A DNA stretch of 50,162 bases from Chloroflexota bacterium (GCA_021787985.1 JAJYLG010000001.1:1-50162); one strand, 5' to 3'; positions 16,534-25,882 are shown, counted from the stretch's first letter. Notes: generated by a model from the letters alone, not told the origin. Program-made: numbers and translations.

Positions 16534-18255
16534 CTAGCGGGTGGGCCGGGCGAGCAGGATAGCTCGCGCGGCACGCCGCCCCTGTGCCATCGATTCCACC
16601 ACCGTCGACGGTCCGACCAGCGCGTCGCCTGCGGCCCACAGGCGGGGCCCGAAGGGAACGGTTGCCGCCGTGAGGCCGACCTCCCGGCCGAGGGCGAGCC
16701 TGCCGACCGGGTTGTGCTGAGCGAACTCCGATGCCGGGTTGGCGAGGATGCCGCTCGCCATCCAGCGCCGGTCTGCAAGCCCCTTCGCCTGCCGGCGTAG
16801 CGGGGCGCCGGGCAGCGCGGGGGAAAACGCGGGGTCGATGCGGTAGCCCATGGCCATCACCACCAGGTCGACCGGCAGCCACTCGGCCCCCCGCGAAAGC
16901 ACCTTCGGCCGCTTGCCCGCCTGGTGCTGGTGGGTGCGGGCAAGCCGAGCCCGCCGGATATGCCCGTCCTCGCCTTCCAGGCGCAGGACCGTGGTCGAGA
17001 AGCGCACGTCGACGCCCTCGGCGCGCGCTTCCGCGAGCTCGTCAGGGCGCACGAGGGCGAAGCGGCGGTCGAACCAGTCGACGCAGACTGCCTCGGCGCC
17101 CAGGCGGCGGGCGGTGCGGGCCACGTCCATGCCGGTGTTGCCCGCGCCGAGCACGATCACCCGTGGCGCATGCGCATTGGTGACGCGCGCCGGCTCGATG
17201 CCGAGCTCGATCAGGCTGGCCACGCTGCCGCCGCGCTCCAAGGCGAGCCGGGCGCGCTGCAGGAAGGTCGTGGCGTCGGTCACTCCGGTGAGGTCGGCGC
17301 CCGGCACGGGAAGCCGCAGCGGAAGGCCCGCCCCGTGGGCGAGAACCACGGCGTCGTGGCTGTCGAGCAGCCGGTCGAGGTCCTCCGCGCGCACTTCGGA
17401 CCCGCAGCGCAGCTCCACGCCGGCGGCCAGAAGCTGTTCCCAGGGCCGCCCGGCCACGGCCTGCGGCAGCGTGAAGTCCGGGATGCCCCACACGAGCAGC
17501 CCTCCGGGCTGAGCGTCCTTCTCGTACACGGTCACGGAGGCGCCCGCTTCGACGAGCTCCCAGGCCGCTCCGATCGCCGCCGGCCCCGAGCCGACGATGC
17601 CCACCGAAAGACCACCACCGTCCTGCGAGCGCCGCGCGGGCGCCGGTACCGCCGCGTTGTCGCAGATGAAGCGTTCGAGTGCTCCGATGGCGACCGGCTT
17701 GCCGCCGGCGAGCGACCAGGTGCACGCGCCCTCACACTGAGCGGACTGGTCGCAGACGCGGGAGCAGACATCGGGCAGGACCGATGTGCGCCTCAAGACG
17801 GCGTGAGCCGCGTCCAGGTCCCGACCCTTGATCGCCTGGATGAAGCCGGGGATGTCGTTGTGGGCCGGACAACCGCGGACGCAGGTCGGGTCCGGGCAGT
17901 TGAGGCAGCGGTCGGCCTCCGCAAGCGCGGCCGCCCAGTCGGGGAGGCCAGGGCGGATCTCCCCGATGTCGCCGAGCAGCGCCGCGGGATGGCTTGGCGA
18001 GCGCTCCACGCGCTCGGTCACGACCAACGGCCCGTCGACGTCGATCGCGCTGAAGGGGCAGGTGCGCACGCACTGGCGGCAGCCCACACAGAGCGCGTCG
18101 TCGGCCTCGGCCACCCAGCGGCGCGTGTCCATCGCAAGCGCGGCCGTGGGACAGCGGATCACGCACTCCTGGCAGCCGGCGCAGCGATCGGTGAGGACGG
18201 TCACGTGCAGGCGAGTCGCGGTCGTCGTCTTCTCGGGCGCCTCGAGCAGCGTCAT
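16534..18255 (-). CDS. GltD-like NAD(P)/FAD oxidoreductase with N-terminal ferredoxin domain
   Basis: A 573-residue cytoplasmic electron-transfer flavoprotein. A 2x[4Fe-4S] ferredoxin domain comes first (Cys25/28/31/35 and Cys56/59/62/66). It is followed by the glutamate-synthase-small-subunit Fe-S domain (CLNCPDPTCVRGCPAHNDIP, then CSRVCDQSAQCEGAC), the FAD fold VGIVGSGPAAIGAA, the NAD(P) fold VIVLGAGNTGMDVA and the closing AAGDALVGPSTVVESMAQG. No glutamate synthase large subunit is nearby, so it is more likely an NAD(P)H:acceptor module. ATG 18255 is preferred over GTG 18264 because of GAGGTG six bases before it. It lies 28 bases after the NapH-like membrane Fe-S gene; together they could link NAD(P)H to the membrane pool. 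Confidence 0.85.
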   Translation of the reverse strand: MTLLEAPEKTTTATRLHVTVLTDRCAGCQECVIRCPTAALAMDTRRWVAEADDALCVGCRQCVRTCPFSAIDVDGPLVVTERVERSPSHPAALLGDIGEIRPGLPDWAAALAEADRCLNCPDPTCVRGCPAHNDIPGFIQAIKGRDLDAAHAVLRRTSVLPDVCSRVCDQSAQCEGACTWSLAGGKPVAIGALERFICDNAAVPAPARRSQDGGGLSVGIVGSGPAAIGAAWELVEAGASVTVYEKDAQPGGLLVWGIPDFTLPQAVAGRPWEQLLAAGVELRCGSEVRAEDLDRLLDSHDAVVLAHGAGLPLRLPVPGADLTGVTDATTFLQRARLALERGGSVASLIELGIEPARVTNAHAPRVIVLGAGNTGMDVARTARRLGAEAVCVDWFDRRFALVRPDELAEARAEGVDVRFSTTVLRLEGEDGHIRRARLARTHQHQAGKRPKVLSRGAEWLPVDLVVMAMGYRIDPAFSPALPGAPLRRQAKGLADRRWMASGILANPASEFAQHNPVGRLALGREVGLTAATVPFGPRLWAAGDALVGPSTVVESMAQGRRAARAILLARPTR

Positions 18256-18283
18256 TGTGTCCACCTCTTCTCCCAGTCTTCGG

Positions 18284-19834
18284 TCACGACGCGGCGTGGA
18301 TCATCGCGTACAGGACGCTGGCCGCGACCCCGCAGACGAGGACGAAGCCGATCGTGGCCGTGCGCACCGCCACGGCATTGCGGCTGACGGGGACGAGATC
18401 ACGGTTGGCGATGCGCCAGGTCACCCAGAGGGAGGCGAGCGTGCCGAGCGCCATCACCACGACCTGGACGACGACGATCTGGGGGTTGGAGAGCAGCCGC
18501 AGGCTGTACAGGCTGGAGTGGGTCCCCGAGAAGCCGAAGACATGCTCGACCGCCGGCACGACGCGGGTCGCATGCTTGAAGAACTTGGGGAGCTGGCGGG
18601 CGAAGTAGTCGGCGCCCACCACCGGGATCAGCCCGTAGGCGACCGGAGCGAAGAAGGTCCGGAAGCGAGACGTTCGGTCAAGAAACGAGCCGGAGCCACG
18701 GAACGGCAGATCCCGCCGAGCGAAGAGCTGGCCGATCACCCAGGCAGCGGCCGCGGTCGCGAGCACGACCAGGCCGGTGATGCCGAGGTAGTCGACCGGG
18801 TTCGGGTAATGCGGGAAGTGGAGACGGCCGTTCAGCCAGTCGTCGAGCTTGCCGAAGGCAGTCGTCGCGTTGATCTGCTGGTAGACAACGAGGCCCCAGA
18901 GCGCCGCGATCGCCCAGGCGAGGTCGATGCGTCGGCGTTGCGGCGCCGCTACCGAGGTGAGGGGCTTCTGGACATAGAGCCCGACGTTGTCATGGGGGCA
19001 GGCCTTGTAGCACTCCGAGCAGAGGCCACACGCCATGTTGGAGTCGGCGCTCCCTGGCCAGGTGTACCATGGGCAGCCGAAGCCGTCGCTGCCGCCGCGC
19101 ATGCAGTCCTTGGTTGGGCAGGTGAGACACGCCTCGCGGTCCTTGGTGCGGAAGCCAGCCACGCCGCCCATCGAGCCCACCGAACCGATCAGCGCCGTGA
19201 GCGGACAGAGGTAGCGGCAGAAGGTGCGCCGCTCGAACACCAGGAAGGCGGTCGTCGCCGAGAGAACGATGCCGAGCACCATCCAGCTCGTGTACCACGG
19301 CGCGCCCGGTCCGGCGATGTTGAAGTACTCCTCGAGGTAGGTCAAGACGAGGAAGGTCCCGGCCGACAGGAGGAAGCCGTACTGGGCCCACGAGGGAGGC
19401 ATCTTCAGCCCCAGGCCGAGCGCTTTCTGCGTCCTCTTCCAGAGCGTGCGCCGCTGCAGCCACTCGCCGAACCCGCCGAACGGGCATATGGCGCACCAGC
19501 CCCGCCCGATGACCACCATCAAGACGAAGACCGCGCAGAACCAGACGTACCAGGTGATGGCCGTGGCGAAGTTGAGGCCGGCCACGGCTGTCCCCAGCAG
19601 CCCGATGAAGATCACCGACCAGAAGATGATCTGGTTCGGCAGGATGAGGGAGAACTGGAACCACCGCTTGCGCACCAGGCTCGCGACCTTCGGGTTTGCG
19701 GTCAGATCCCACTCCCGGCGTGGGTCCGAGTCGTAGAAGCGCACGGCGACGCCCTCGCGGACGGGCGGCCGGAGCCGCACCGCCTGGGAGACCGGATCGC
19801 GTTCAGCGGTCGCGGGTGCCTCGGCGATGGTCAT
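18284..19834 (-). CDS. NapH/NosR/CcoG-like membrane-bound 4Fe-4S protein
   Basis: A 516-residue integral membrane protein. Hydrophobic helices lie at roughly 66-87, 92-110, 150-170, 183-200, 310-330, 355-375, 450-470 and 490-512. Between them are the CxxxCP motifs typical of NapH/NosR (GRGWCAICPFGGFGEW and FCRYLCPLTALIG) and ferredoxin-like cysteines (CLTCPTKDC, then ACGLCSECYKACPHDN). Such proteins carry electrons across or along the inner membrane between quinols and periplasmic or cytoplasmic partners. The ATG at 19834 has GGGGAGGAA upstream. It is the first gene of a pair with the GltD-like protein. No nitrate, nitrite or N2O reductase gene is in the window, so the partner is unknown. Confidence 0.82.
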   Translation of the reverse strand: MTIAEAPATAERDPVSQAVRLRPPVREGVAVRFYDSDPRREWDLTANPKVASLVRKRWFQFSLILPNQIIFWSVIFIGLLGTAVAGLNFATAITWYVWFCAVFVLMVVIGRGWCAICPFGGFGEWLQRRTLWKRTQKALGLGLKMPPSWAQYGFLLSAGTFLVLTYLEEYFNIAGPGAPWYTSWMVLGIVLSATTAFLVFERRTFCRYLCPLTALIGSVGSMGGVAGFRTKDREACLTCPTKDCMRGGSDGFGCPWYTWPGSADSNMACGLCSECYKACPHDNVGLYVQKPLTSVAAPQRRRIDLAWAIAALWGLVVYQQINATTAFGKLDDWLNGRLHFPHYPNPVDYLGITGLVVLATAAAAWVIGQLFARRDLPFRGSGSFLDRTSRFRTFFAPVAYGLIPVVGADYFARQLPKFFKHATRVVPAVEHVFGFSGTHSSLYSLRLLSNPQIVVVQVVVMALGTLASLWVTWRIANRDLVPVSRNAVAVRTATIGFVLVCGVAASVLYAMIHAAS

Positions 19835-20200
19835 TCTATTTCCTCCCCGGGTGGTTCGAACGGGATGCAGGGATCAGCGTGAGTGAGCGTGCCGTCGTCG
19901 CGGGCCCGAGCGCGCGGCATGCGGCCGCTGCCCTCACCGGGGCGACGGTGACAGCAAGAAGCCAGCGCTCAGCCTCGATCGGAGCGGTGAAAGCCGCGCG
20001 GACGCCAAGCCGAATCCTCATTCACGGAGGTGCCGTCGCGTGTTGAACGCGCCTCCCGACCTCCCTGAGACCGACGCTAGCGGGAGTCGGCGGCCGACTG
20101 CGTCCCAGATACAGGTGAGTCGAAAACCGACAAGGTTCCCGACCGCACTAGTGTCCTCTGGTGACGCGGCGGCGGGTCGCCGGCGTTCGGCGGTGGAGGG
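19835..20200. other. Intergenic region, probable promoter of the membrane Fe-S/GltD-like unit
   Basis: This 366-base gap lies upstream of the NapH-like gene and downstream of the response regulator gene, both on the minus strand. It contains a short perfect hairpin AGTCGG-CGG-CCGACT near 20085-20100 that may end the two-component transcript. I see no open frame worth calling, no RNA gene and no clear FNR-type or NarL-type site. Confidence 0.4.
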
Positions 20201-20860
20201 CTAGTCGTTACTGGTGAGAAGCCCGAGACGGACGGCGTATTTCATGAGCTGCGCTCGGCTGTGCAGCCCGAGCTTGTTCATGATGTGTGTACGGTGCGTC
20301 TGCACGGTGTTGATGCTCAGGCAGAGGGTCTCGGCGATCTCCTGGTTCGAGTGACCCTGGCCGATGAGTCCAAGCACCTGCTTCTCTCGCCCGGACAAGC
20401 CGTCGTACGCGGCGCGTTCCTCTCCTGAGCCGGCCCTGCGCAGGGACTCCTGCGCCAGGCGCGTGGCCAATGAAGGGTAGAAGAACATGTCACCCGCGGC
20501 GACGCAGCGGACCGCGGAGAGCAGGTCGGTGGGGGCGGCCTCTTTGAGCAGATAGCCGCTGGCTCCTGCTTCCAGGACCCGGAAGAAGTACTCGTCGTCC
20601 CCATGCATGCTCAGCACGAGGATGCGAACGTCCGGCGCTTGCGCGCGGATCAAGCGGGTCGCCTCGAGGCCGTTCATGTCCGGCATGCTGATATCCATCA
20701 GCACAAGGTGAGGGCGCAGTCGACACGCCAGCTCCAGCGCGTGTCGGCCGTCCGGCGCTTCGCCGACGACCTCGATGTCATTCTGCCCTGCCAGGAGCAG
20801 GCGAATGCCCTCGCGGAACAGCGTGTGGTCGTCAGCCAGCACTACGCGTATCTTGCCCAT
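20201..20860 (-). CDS. NarL/FixJ-family response regulator
   Basis: A 219-residue two-domain DNA-binding regulator. The receiver domain (1-120) has the acidic pair Asp10/Asp11, the phosphoacceptor Asp56 in VLMDISMPDMNG, a Ser/Thr in VLSMHGDDEYF and the lysine in GYLLKEA. A LuxR-type helix-turn-helix follows (LSGREKQVLGLIGQGHSNQE, then TVQTHRTHIMNKLGL). The ATG at 20860 lies inside the end of the sensor kinase gene (29-base overlap), so the two are coupled; a longer upstream extension reads in frame but lies within the kinase coding sequence. It is the partner of that kinase. Its targets may include the adjacent membrane Fe-S/flavoprotein genes, which is an inference from position. Confidence 0.92.
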   Translation of the reverse strand: MGKIRVVLADDHTLFREGIRLLLAGQNDIEVVGEAPDGRHALELACRLRPHLVLMDISMPDMNGLEATRLIRAQAPDVRILVLSMHGDDEYFFRVLEAGASGYLLKEAAPTDLLSAVRCVAAGDMFFYPSLATRLAQESLRRAGSGEERAAYDGLSGREKQVLGLIGQGHSNQEIAETLCLSINTVQTHRTHIMNKLGLHSRAQLMKYAVRLGLLTSND

Positions 20861-22670
20861 GCTCCAGCGGCACCTCGATGCGGACGCGCGTGCCGCGCCC
20901 GATCCTCGTGGCGATGTGGACCTCGCCGCCAAACAGTGCGGCCCGCTCCTTCATGCCCAGAAGCCCCAACCCTCGCGTGCTGTCGGCGGCGGCGACCACT
21001 GCTTGCTGGTCGAATCCGTCGCCGTCGTCTTGGATGTCCATCACGATCTTCGCATCACCAAACGAGACCTGGAGTCGAGTCTTCTTCGCGTGTGCGTGTC
21101 GTGCAACATTGTTGATCGCTTCCTGGGCCATCCGGAACAAGGCCGTCTCCAGCGGCGTGGAGAGGCGTCTCTGGTCTCCGTTGTCTCTGCACGACACCGC
21201 CACGCCCGCGGGCTCGAGCGTGCTCTCCGCGTACCAGCGTATGGCCGACATGAGGCCGAGGTCATCGAGGGCGGTCGGGCGCAGGTCGAGGATCATCTTG
21301 CGTATCTCCTGCAGCGCCCGGTTCGCTTGCGGCTTGGCGCGGGCGAGCGCCGCCTTGGCCAGCTCGGGCGAGTCCGGCAGGGCATCGTCGGCCCCCTGGA
21401 TAGCCAGGAGGAGCGTAGCGAACACCTGGGCTGACTCGTCGTGCAGCTCGCGGGCGATTCGCTTGCGCTCTTCCTCTTGCGCTACCATGACATGCTCGAG
21501 CAGCTTCCCACGCAGCTCCTCTCTTCTCTGCAGCTCGATGTTCAGTGACTGCACCTCGCGCGTGCGCTCCTCGACTCGCTGCTCGAGCTCTCTGTCGCGG
21601 CGCTCGATGTCCTCGAGCGACCGCTTCAGCCGGGCCCGCATCGTCTCGAAGGCCCTGGCCAGGGTCCCGATCTCGTCCTGACGTTCCGACGAGATCGGGG
21701 TGGTCAGGTCGCCGCCGGCCATCTTCTGCGCACGCGAAGTGAGGCCCCGCAGCGGGTTCACCACCTGACGCACATCGAACCATGCGAGCCCACCGGCCAG
21801 GACCAGCGCCAGGGCGCCGAAGAGCAGGAACTCGCGCTCGAGGTTTCGTGCCGCGGCCAGCGCCACGTCCGTGTGCTGCTGCACCACGACACCCCAGCCC
21901 GGCATCAGGCTCAGCGGAGCATAGGCGACGATGTGCTGCGGGTAGCCCGCCGGGTGGTGAACGCGGACGCCGGCCTGGCGCTCGGCGATGAGGCCGGCCA
22001 ACACCGAGGCGTGCATCGTGCTTCCGATATCCTGCGGGTTGGTGGCGGCCAGCGCCTCCCCGTTCTGGTCCAGGAGCTCCGCCTGGCCCGTGGAGCCGAG
22101 ATCCACACCGAGCAGCAGGTTGAGAGCCGGGTCGCTCAGGTCGAGGCGCCGCACCAGCACCCCCACGGTCTCGTCTTGGGCCGAGCGGACCGGGGCCGCG
22201 ACGCAGACGGTGGGCGTGCTCCGCGGTCCGCACTGGCCCAGCACGGCCTTCGTCTCGCGAAGCGCCTCCGCTGTCTGGGGCTCCTGGTAGAGAGAGGCGG
22301 CCTCGGCCGCGCTGGACGGGACGTCCGTCCACACCAACTGTCCGTTGAGCTTGAACAACGCGACCGCCGAGCCGGCGAAGGAGTTGACGTATGGGCCGAG
22401 AACGCTGCCAAGCTCGAACCCGGGCTCGTTCCAGTCCTCCGAGAGCTGACTCGCAACCGCTGACGTCTGCTCGGTGGTGCGACGCAACGAGTAGTCGGCG
22501 TGCCCAGCGATCGCCTTGGCCCAGATCAGCCTCTCCGTCATGGCGTCGTTGCGGCTCTGATCCACGGCGGATACCGCCACGTAACCCAGGACACTGACGA
22601 TCACCGCCAGCCCGATGACCACGCCAGCGGTGATGCGGAACTGCATGCTGAGTCGGCTGAGGACGGCCAT
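20832..22670 (-). CDS. NarX/DegS-type sensor histidine kinase
   Basis: A 612-residue membrane sensor. A first helix at about 11-34 is followed by a large external sensing domain to about 275 resembling a dCache/PAS-like fold (AELLDQNGEALAATN, HIVAYAPLSLMPGWGVVVQQ). Then come a second helix at about 276-297, a HAMP domain ending near 352 (NPLRGLTSRAQKMAGGDL), a coiled coil (about 353-395) and a HisKA_3 dimerisation segment with His410 in RIARELHDESAQ. The ATPase domain follows, with QEAINNVARHA, DDGDGFD and GLGLLGMKERA. The ligand is unknown. The start at 22670 has no strong ribosome site. The gene overlaps its response regulator by 29 bases. Confidence 0.92.
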   Translation of the reverse strand: MAVLSRLSMQFRITAGVVIGLAVIVSVLGYVAVSAVDQSRNDAMTERLIWAKAIAGHADYSLRRTTEQTSAVASQLSEDWNEPGFELGSVLGPYVNSFAGSAVALFKLNGQLVWTDVPSSAAEAASLYQEPQTAEALRETKAVLGQCGPRSTPTVCVAAPVRSAQDETVGVLVRRLDLSDPALNLLLGVDLGSTGQAELLDQNGEALAATNPQDIGSTMHASVLAGLIAERQAGVRVHHPAGYPQHIVAYAPLSLMPGWGVVVQQHTDVALAAARNLEREFLLFGALALVLAGGLAWFDVRQVVNPLRGLTSRAQKMAGGDLTTPISSERQDEIGTLARAFETMRARLKRSLEDIERRDRELEQRVEERTREVQSLNIELQRREELRGKLLEHVMVAQEEERKRIARELHDESAQVFATLLLAIQGADDALPDSPELAKAALARAKPQANRALQEIRKMILDLRPTALDDLGLMSAIRWYAESTLEPAGVAVSCRDNGDQRRLSTPLETALFRMAQEAINNVARHAHAKKTRLQVSFGDAKIVMDIQDDGDGFDQQAVVAAADSTRGLGLLGMKERAALFGGEVHIATRIGRGTRVRIEVPLEHGQDTRSAG

Positions 22671-23039
22671 AGTGCGTTTGCCTGTGGTGCTCGGTGCGCC
22701 GCGCTACCGTGCAGCGGTACCGGTGTACGACACTGAGAGCCAAAGGCTAGTGCCAGTATCGTGGTGTGCGTTCACAACGAGGTACCAACGAGAACCATCA
22801 ACACGAGCCTATTCGTTACGGCGACGCTCTGTGATGGGTGGGCGCAAACCCAACGCGGCGGCAGGCAATGCCTTTCGATCCCCTCGCGATCCATGTCTCC
22901 CCCTGCTCACGCACCAATGTTACCTCACGGTCGGGCCTTCGACATTGCCGCATGTCACTTCCGATTCCCGTTGGCTGCCAGCCGTTGGGAGTAGCTTTGA
23001 GTGCGGTCGCCATGCCTCCTGGAGCGGCCCTCGGACTGG
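22671..23039. other. Intergenic region without a recognisable gene
   Basis: A 369-base gap between the deacetylase stop (minus strand) and the kinase start (minus strand). It must hold the kinase promoter, but I cannot point to a convincing -35/-10 pair or operator. Open frames crossing it are short or lack any family resemblance. No RNA structure stands out. Confidence 0.4.
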
Positions 23040-24125
23040 TCAGCGCGCCGAGGGCCCTACCGTGGACACCGGCGGGCTGGTGAGCCGTGGCGCGGGCATA
23101 GGGGTGCTCGTCGCCACCGGCGGGGCCGGCGTGGCGGTGCGGGTGGTTGGAGAGCCGGTCGGAGAAGGGGCAGGCGCGGAGCTGCTCGTGGGCGTCGGGG
23201 ACGCGGTCTGGCTCGCGCCCGGGGTGGGCGTGCTGCTCGGCGAGGGCAACGGAGTGCCGGCGGGCGTGGGCGAGGCGTTCGGTGCCGCGGCCGTTGGGGA
23301 TGGCGGGGCCGGAAGCGGAACGAACCCACCGTTGGAGAGCACGTAGCCGGCGGACTGCAGCCCGAGGATGATCGCCGGCAGCGCTTCCAGGGTGTGCGCC
23401 CCGTGCATGTGCATGAGGATGATGCCACCGGGACGGATGTGGGTCATGACGGTGGCAACGATGGTGGCGGCGCCGGCGCCGGTCCAGTCGCGGGTGTCCA
23501 CCGTCCACAGTACCGTCCGGTAGCCAAGCTCGGCGGCGACGCGGTCGACCGTCGCGTTGCGCGCGCCATAGGGCGGGCGGAAGAGCGTGCTGCGGTAGCC
23601 GTGGACGATCTCCGCGCGGATCTGCGCGGCGCTCAGCGCCGGCAGATAGGCGTGGTCGTACGTGTGGTTGCCGACCAGGTGGCCGTCTCTCAGCATTCGT
23701 TGGATCAGCCCAGGCTGAGCCCCCGCCCACGAGCCGATGGGGAAAAAGATCGCCCGGACGTGATACCGCGCAAGGACGTCGAGGATAGCGCTCACCCGTG
23801 CGGGAGTGCCAAAGTCGTCGAATGTGAGGGTAACCTGGCTGCCGTTGCCCCAGACGACCGGACTGAGGGGCAACGGCGGGGGGGCAGGCGAGCCGCGCGG
23901 TGCGCTCGCCGCCTGCGATACGGTGGCCGCTGGCGAGGCCGAAGACGCCGCGGCGCCGGCGCTGGGTCCGTCAGACGGCCATGCAGCCGTCAATGCCCAG
24001 CCGACCGACGGCAGATCGCTCAGCCATGCGCCGGGAGAGCCGGCGCGGACCGTGCCCGCTAGCCAGATGAGCGCGGCGGCCGTCACCGCGACGGCGTAGC
24101 GCACGACGATCCACAGGATCCGCAT
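23040..24125 (-). CDS. Secreted polysaccharide deacetylase (NodB domain) with a Ser/Thr/Pro-rich tail
   Basis: A 361-residue exported enzyme of carbohydrate esterase family 4, which removes acetyl groups from peptidoglycan, chitin-like or other surface polymers. It begins with a hydrophobic signal or anchor (LWIVVRYAVAVTAAALIWLA). An Ala/Ser/Pro linker leads to the NodB domain from about 95: TLTFDDFG (catalytic and metal Asp), GNHTYDH (metal histidines), FRPPYGARN, LWTVDTRDW and ILMHMHGAH. The last 85 residues are almost only Pro, Ser, Thr and Ala, a likely wall-spanning or glycosylated tail at an unusual C-terminal position. ATG 24125 has GGAG upstream. The gene stands alone. Confidence 0.88.
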   Translation of the reverse strand: MRILWIVVRYAVAVTAAALIWLAGTVRAGSPGAWLSDLPSVGWALTAAWPSDGPSAGAAASSASPAATVSQAASAPRGSPAPPPLPLSPVVWGNGSQVTLTFDDFGTPARVSAILDVLARYHVRAIFFPIGSWAGAQPGLIQRMLRDGHLVGNHTYDHAYLPALSAAQIRAEIVHGYRSTLFRPPYGARNATVDRVAAELGYRTVLWTVDTRDWTGAGAATIVATVMTHIRPGGIILMHMHGAHTLEALPAIILGLQSAGYVLSNGGFVPLPAPPSPTAAAPNASPTPAGTPLPSPSSTPTPGASQTASPTPTSSSAPAPSPTGSPTTRTATPAPPVATSTPMPAPRLTSPPVSTVGPSAR

Positions 24126-24384
24126 CGCCCGACTCCGGTCGGCCGGCCGCTCGCTGCCCGCCAGTGGAACCCGTCGGCCCGTGGCTCGGCCTCCACGAGA
24201 GTAGCATCGCGCGCCAAGCGCAGGCCGTAGTCGCGGCGCTCGCCCGCTGTCACACCGCCGGAAGATGCGCCGGGAGGTACCCCTCGGCTCGCCTGATGCA
24301 CGGTGCGCGTCGTCGGCCGCGGGTCATACGCGCGGCGGACGCGTGGCGCGATGCGCCCGGGCGGACTGAAGTGTGCCGCCGTTT

Positions 24385-25626
24385 TCAGCTCGGCGTCGTC
24401 GCGCAGACCGCCTCACCGATGTAGTGGAATCGGCCGCTCTCGTACTTCGTGAGGCGCTCGCAGCGGGCAGCCGCGTGGTCGCTGGTGCTTATCGACACCG
24501 GCACCAGCAGCAACGTCTGCACGCTACGCAGGTTCTCCAGCGCCTTCAGCAGCGATGCTCGCGTCGGATTCCGGCCCGCCTGCTTCAGCGCATCCACGAA
24601 CAACTGCCCGACCGTAAACCCCCACTCGGTGTAAATGGACGGTTCAACTCCAGGCGCGTACTTCGCGAGCGCCTCTTTGAAGGGCGTCACCTGCGGCGCC
24701 GACGCGTCGTCGAGCAGATACACAACCGTGGAGGTAACCGTCCCTTCCAGGGTTTGCGGACCGACGATCTTGACCACGGCGGGGTCCACGTTGACGGAGC
24801 TCATGACGTTCGCCACTTTCCAGCCCGAGTTCTGGATGAACTTCAGCGCCAGGATGGCGAACTTGGGCGTGACGAACTGCACCAGGACGTCGGCGCCCGA
24901 TTGCTTCAGCGAGGTCATCTGGCTCGAGATGTCGGTGGCGGCCGTCTCGTACCCGGCCTGCGCCACCACGGCGCCGCCGGCAAGCTCGTCGAACCGCTTC
25001 AAGAAGCTCTTGCCGAAGTCGTCGTTCTGATAGAGGACCGCGACCCGTTTGCCCGGAAGGTTCGATTGGATGTACTTCCAGAACAGCTCGGCCTCCTGCG
25101 GGTAGCTCGGGAAGAAGCGCGAGACGTACGGGTACTGCTTCGGGTCGTTGAACCGTGGGTCACCGCTGATGAGGAAAACGTCGGGTACCTGCTGCTCGTT
25201 GTAATACTGGTAAGTGGCGACGTTGGGTGGGGTGCCGAGCTGGCCAATGACCGCGAACACCTTGTCCTGGGTCACCATCTCCCGGGCGACGGCCACCGCC
25301 TTCGCGGGGTCGTAGGCGTTGTCCTTGACCACCAGGCGCAGCTTGCGTCCGTGCACGCCACCGTTGGCGTTCACGTACTCGAAGTAGGCTCGGATGCCGT
25401 CGGCGGTGCTCTTCGTGAGGGCGGCGGGGCCGGTCAGCGCCTGGGATGTCCCCACCAGCACCTCGCTCGGGGTGATCCCCACGTCGCTCGCCGTCAAAGC
25501 CTCCCCGGTGGCGGTCGGCTGCGCGGTGGCAGGCGTTGACCCACTCCTACACGACACGGCAATCAGCCCCAGAAGGCCGACGACCAGCCCGACAAGATAC
25601 GGCCAACGAACGAGTCGATGAGACAC
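24385..25626 (-). CDS. Branched-chain amino acid-type ABC transporter substrate-binding lipoprotein
   Basis: A 413-residue type I periplasmic-binding protein (LivJ/HAAT family). The lipobox AVSC places the lipidated cysteine at residue 26, followed by a Thr/Ala-rich linker. The binding fold starts with ITPSEVLVGTSQALTGPAA and contains GIRAYFEYVNANGGVHGRKL, VFAVIGQLGTP, VAVLYQNDDFGKSFLKRF and ADVLVQFVTPKFA. The start is GTG 25626 with GGGAGGGG before it; the longer frame adds no signal peptide. Members bind amino acids, aromatic acids or urea. No permease or ATPase gene of the Liv type is in the window. It lies behind the aromatic CoA-ligase genes and carries a palindromic site upstream that is shared with the second binding-protein gene at 44793. 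Confidence 0.9.
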   Translation of the reverse strand: MSHRLVRWPYLVGLVVGLLGLIAVSCRSGSTPATAQPTATGEALTASDVGITPSEVLVGTSQALTGPAALTKSTADGIRAYFEYVNANGGVHGRKLRLVVKDNAYDPAKAVAVAREMVTQDKVFAVIGQLGTPPNVATYQYYNEQQVPDVFLISGDPRFNDPKQYPYVSRFFPSYPQEAELFWKYIQSNLPGKRVAVLYQNDDFGKSFLKRFDELAGGAVVAQAGYETAATDISSQMTSLKQSGADVLVQFVTPKFAILALKFIQNSGWKVANVMSSVNVDPAVVKIVGPQTLEGTVTSTVVYLLDDASAPQVTPFKEALAKYAPGVEPSIYTEWGFTVGQLFVDALKQAGRNPTRASLLKALENLRSVQTLLLVPVSISTSDHAAARCERLTKYESGRFHYIGEAVCATTPS

Positions 25627-25768
25627 ATTCCCCTCCCTGCGCGTTCGGAAGCCCCTGGTGCTATGGCGGCATGGCATCCGTGCGGCGCTCCCCAATCGCA
25701 CGGATCCGTTGCGGGCGTGCGAGAACCGCACGTTGACCTAAAGTCTAGAGGCAAAGTGTGATCGCAGG

Positions 25769-25788
25769 AATGATGCGTGAGCATCATT
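25769..25788. promoter_or_regulatory. Palindromic operator candidate, core TGATGC-N4-GCATCA (perfect 8-bp arms)
   Basis: The sequence AATGATGC-GTGA-GCATCATT is a perfect 8+4+8 inverted repeat 143 bases upstream of the GTG of the solute-binding gene. Half-site centres are 10 bp apart, one helical turn, as expected for a dimeric helix-turn-helix repressor. The same 12 fixed bases recur at 44644-44659 upstream of the paralogous binding-protein gene. It could in principle be a weak terminator of the ligase operon, but the copy at 44644 is not downstream of any gene. Confidence 0.6.
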
Positions 25789-25882
25789 GTGTCGTAGCGG
25801 GAAAAGCTTACCCGGGAGCACCGTTCAGGACGGCGCCTGTCGGGTCCGGTCCGGCGATCGCCCGAAATGAGTCCTGCGGCGG

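Noticed and set aside
17828-19882. A 684-codon plus-strand open frame over the membrane Fe-S gene
   Set aside because: Antisense to a protein with clear cysteine motifs and membrane helices; its own translation is repetitive and charged, with no recognisable domain.
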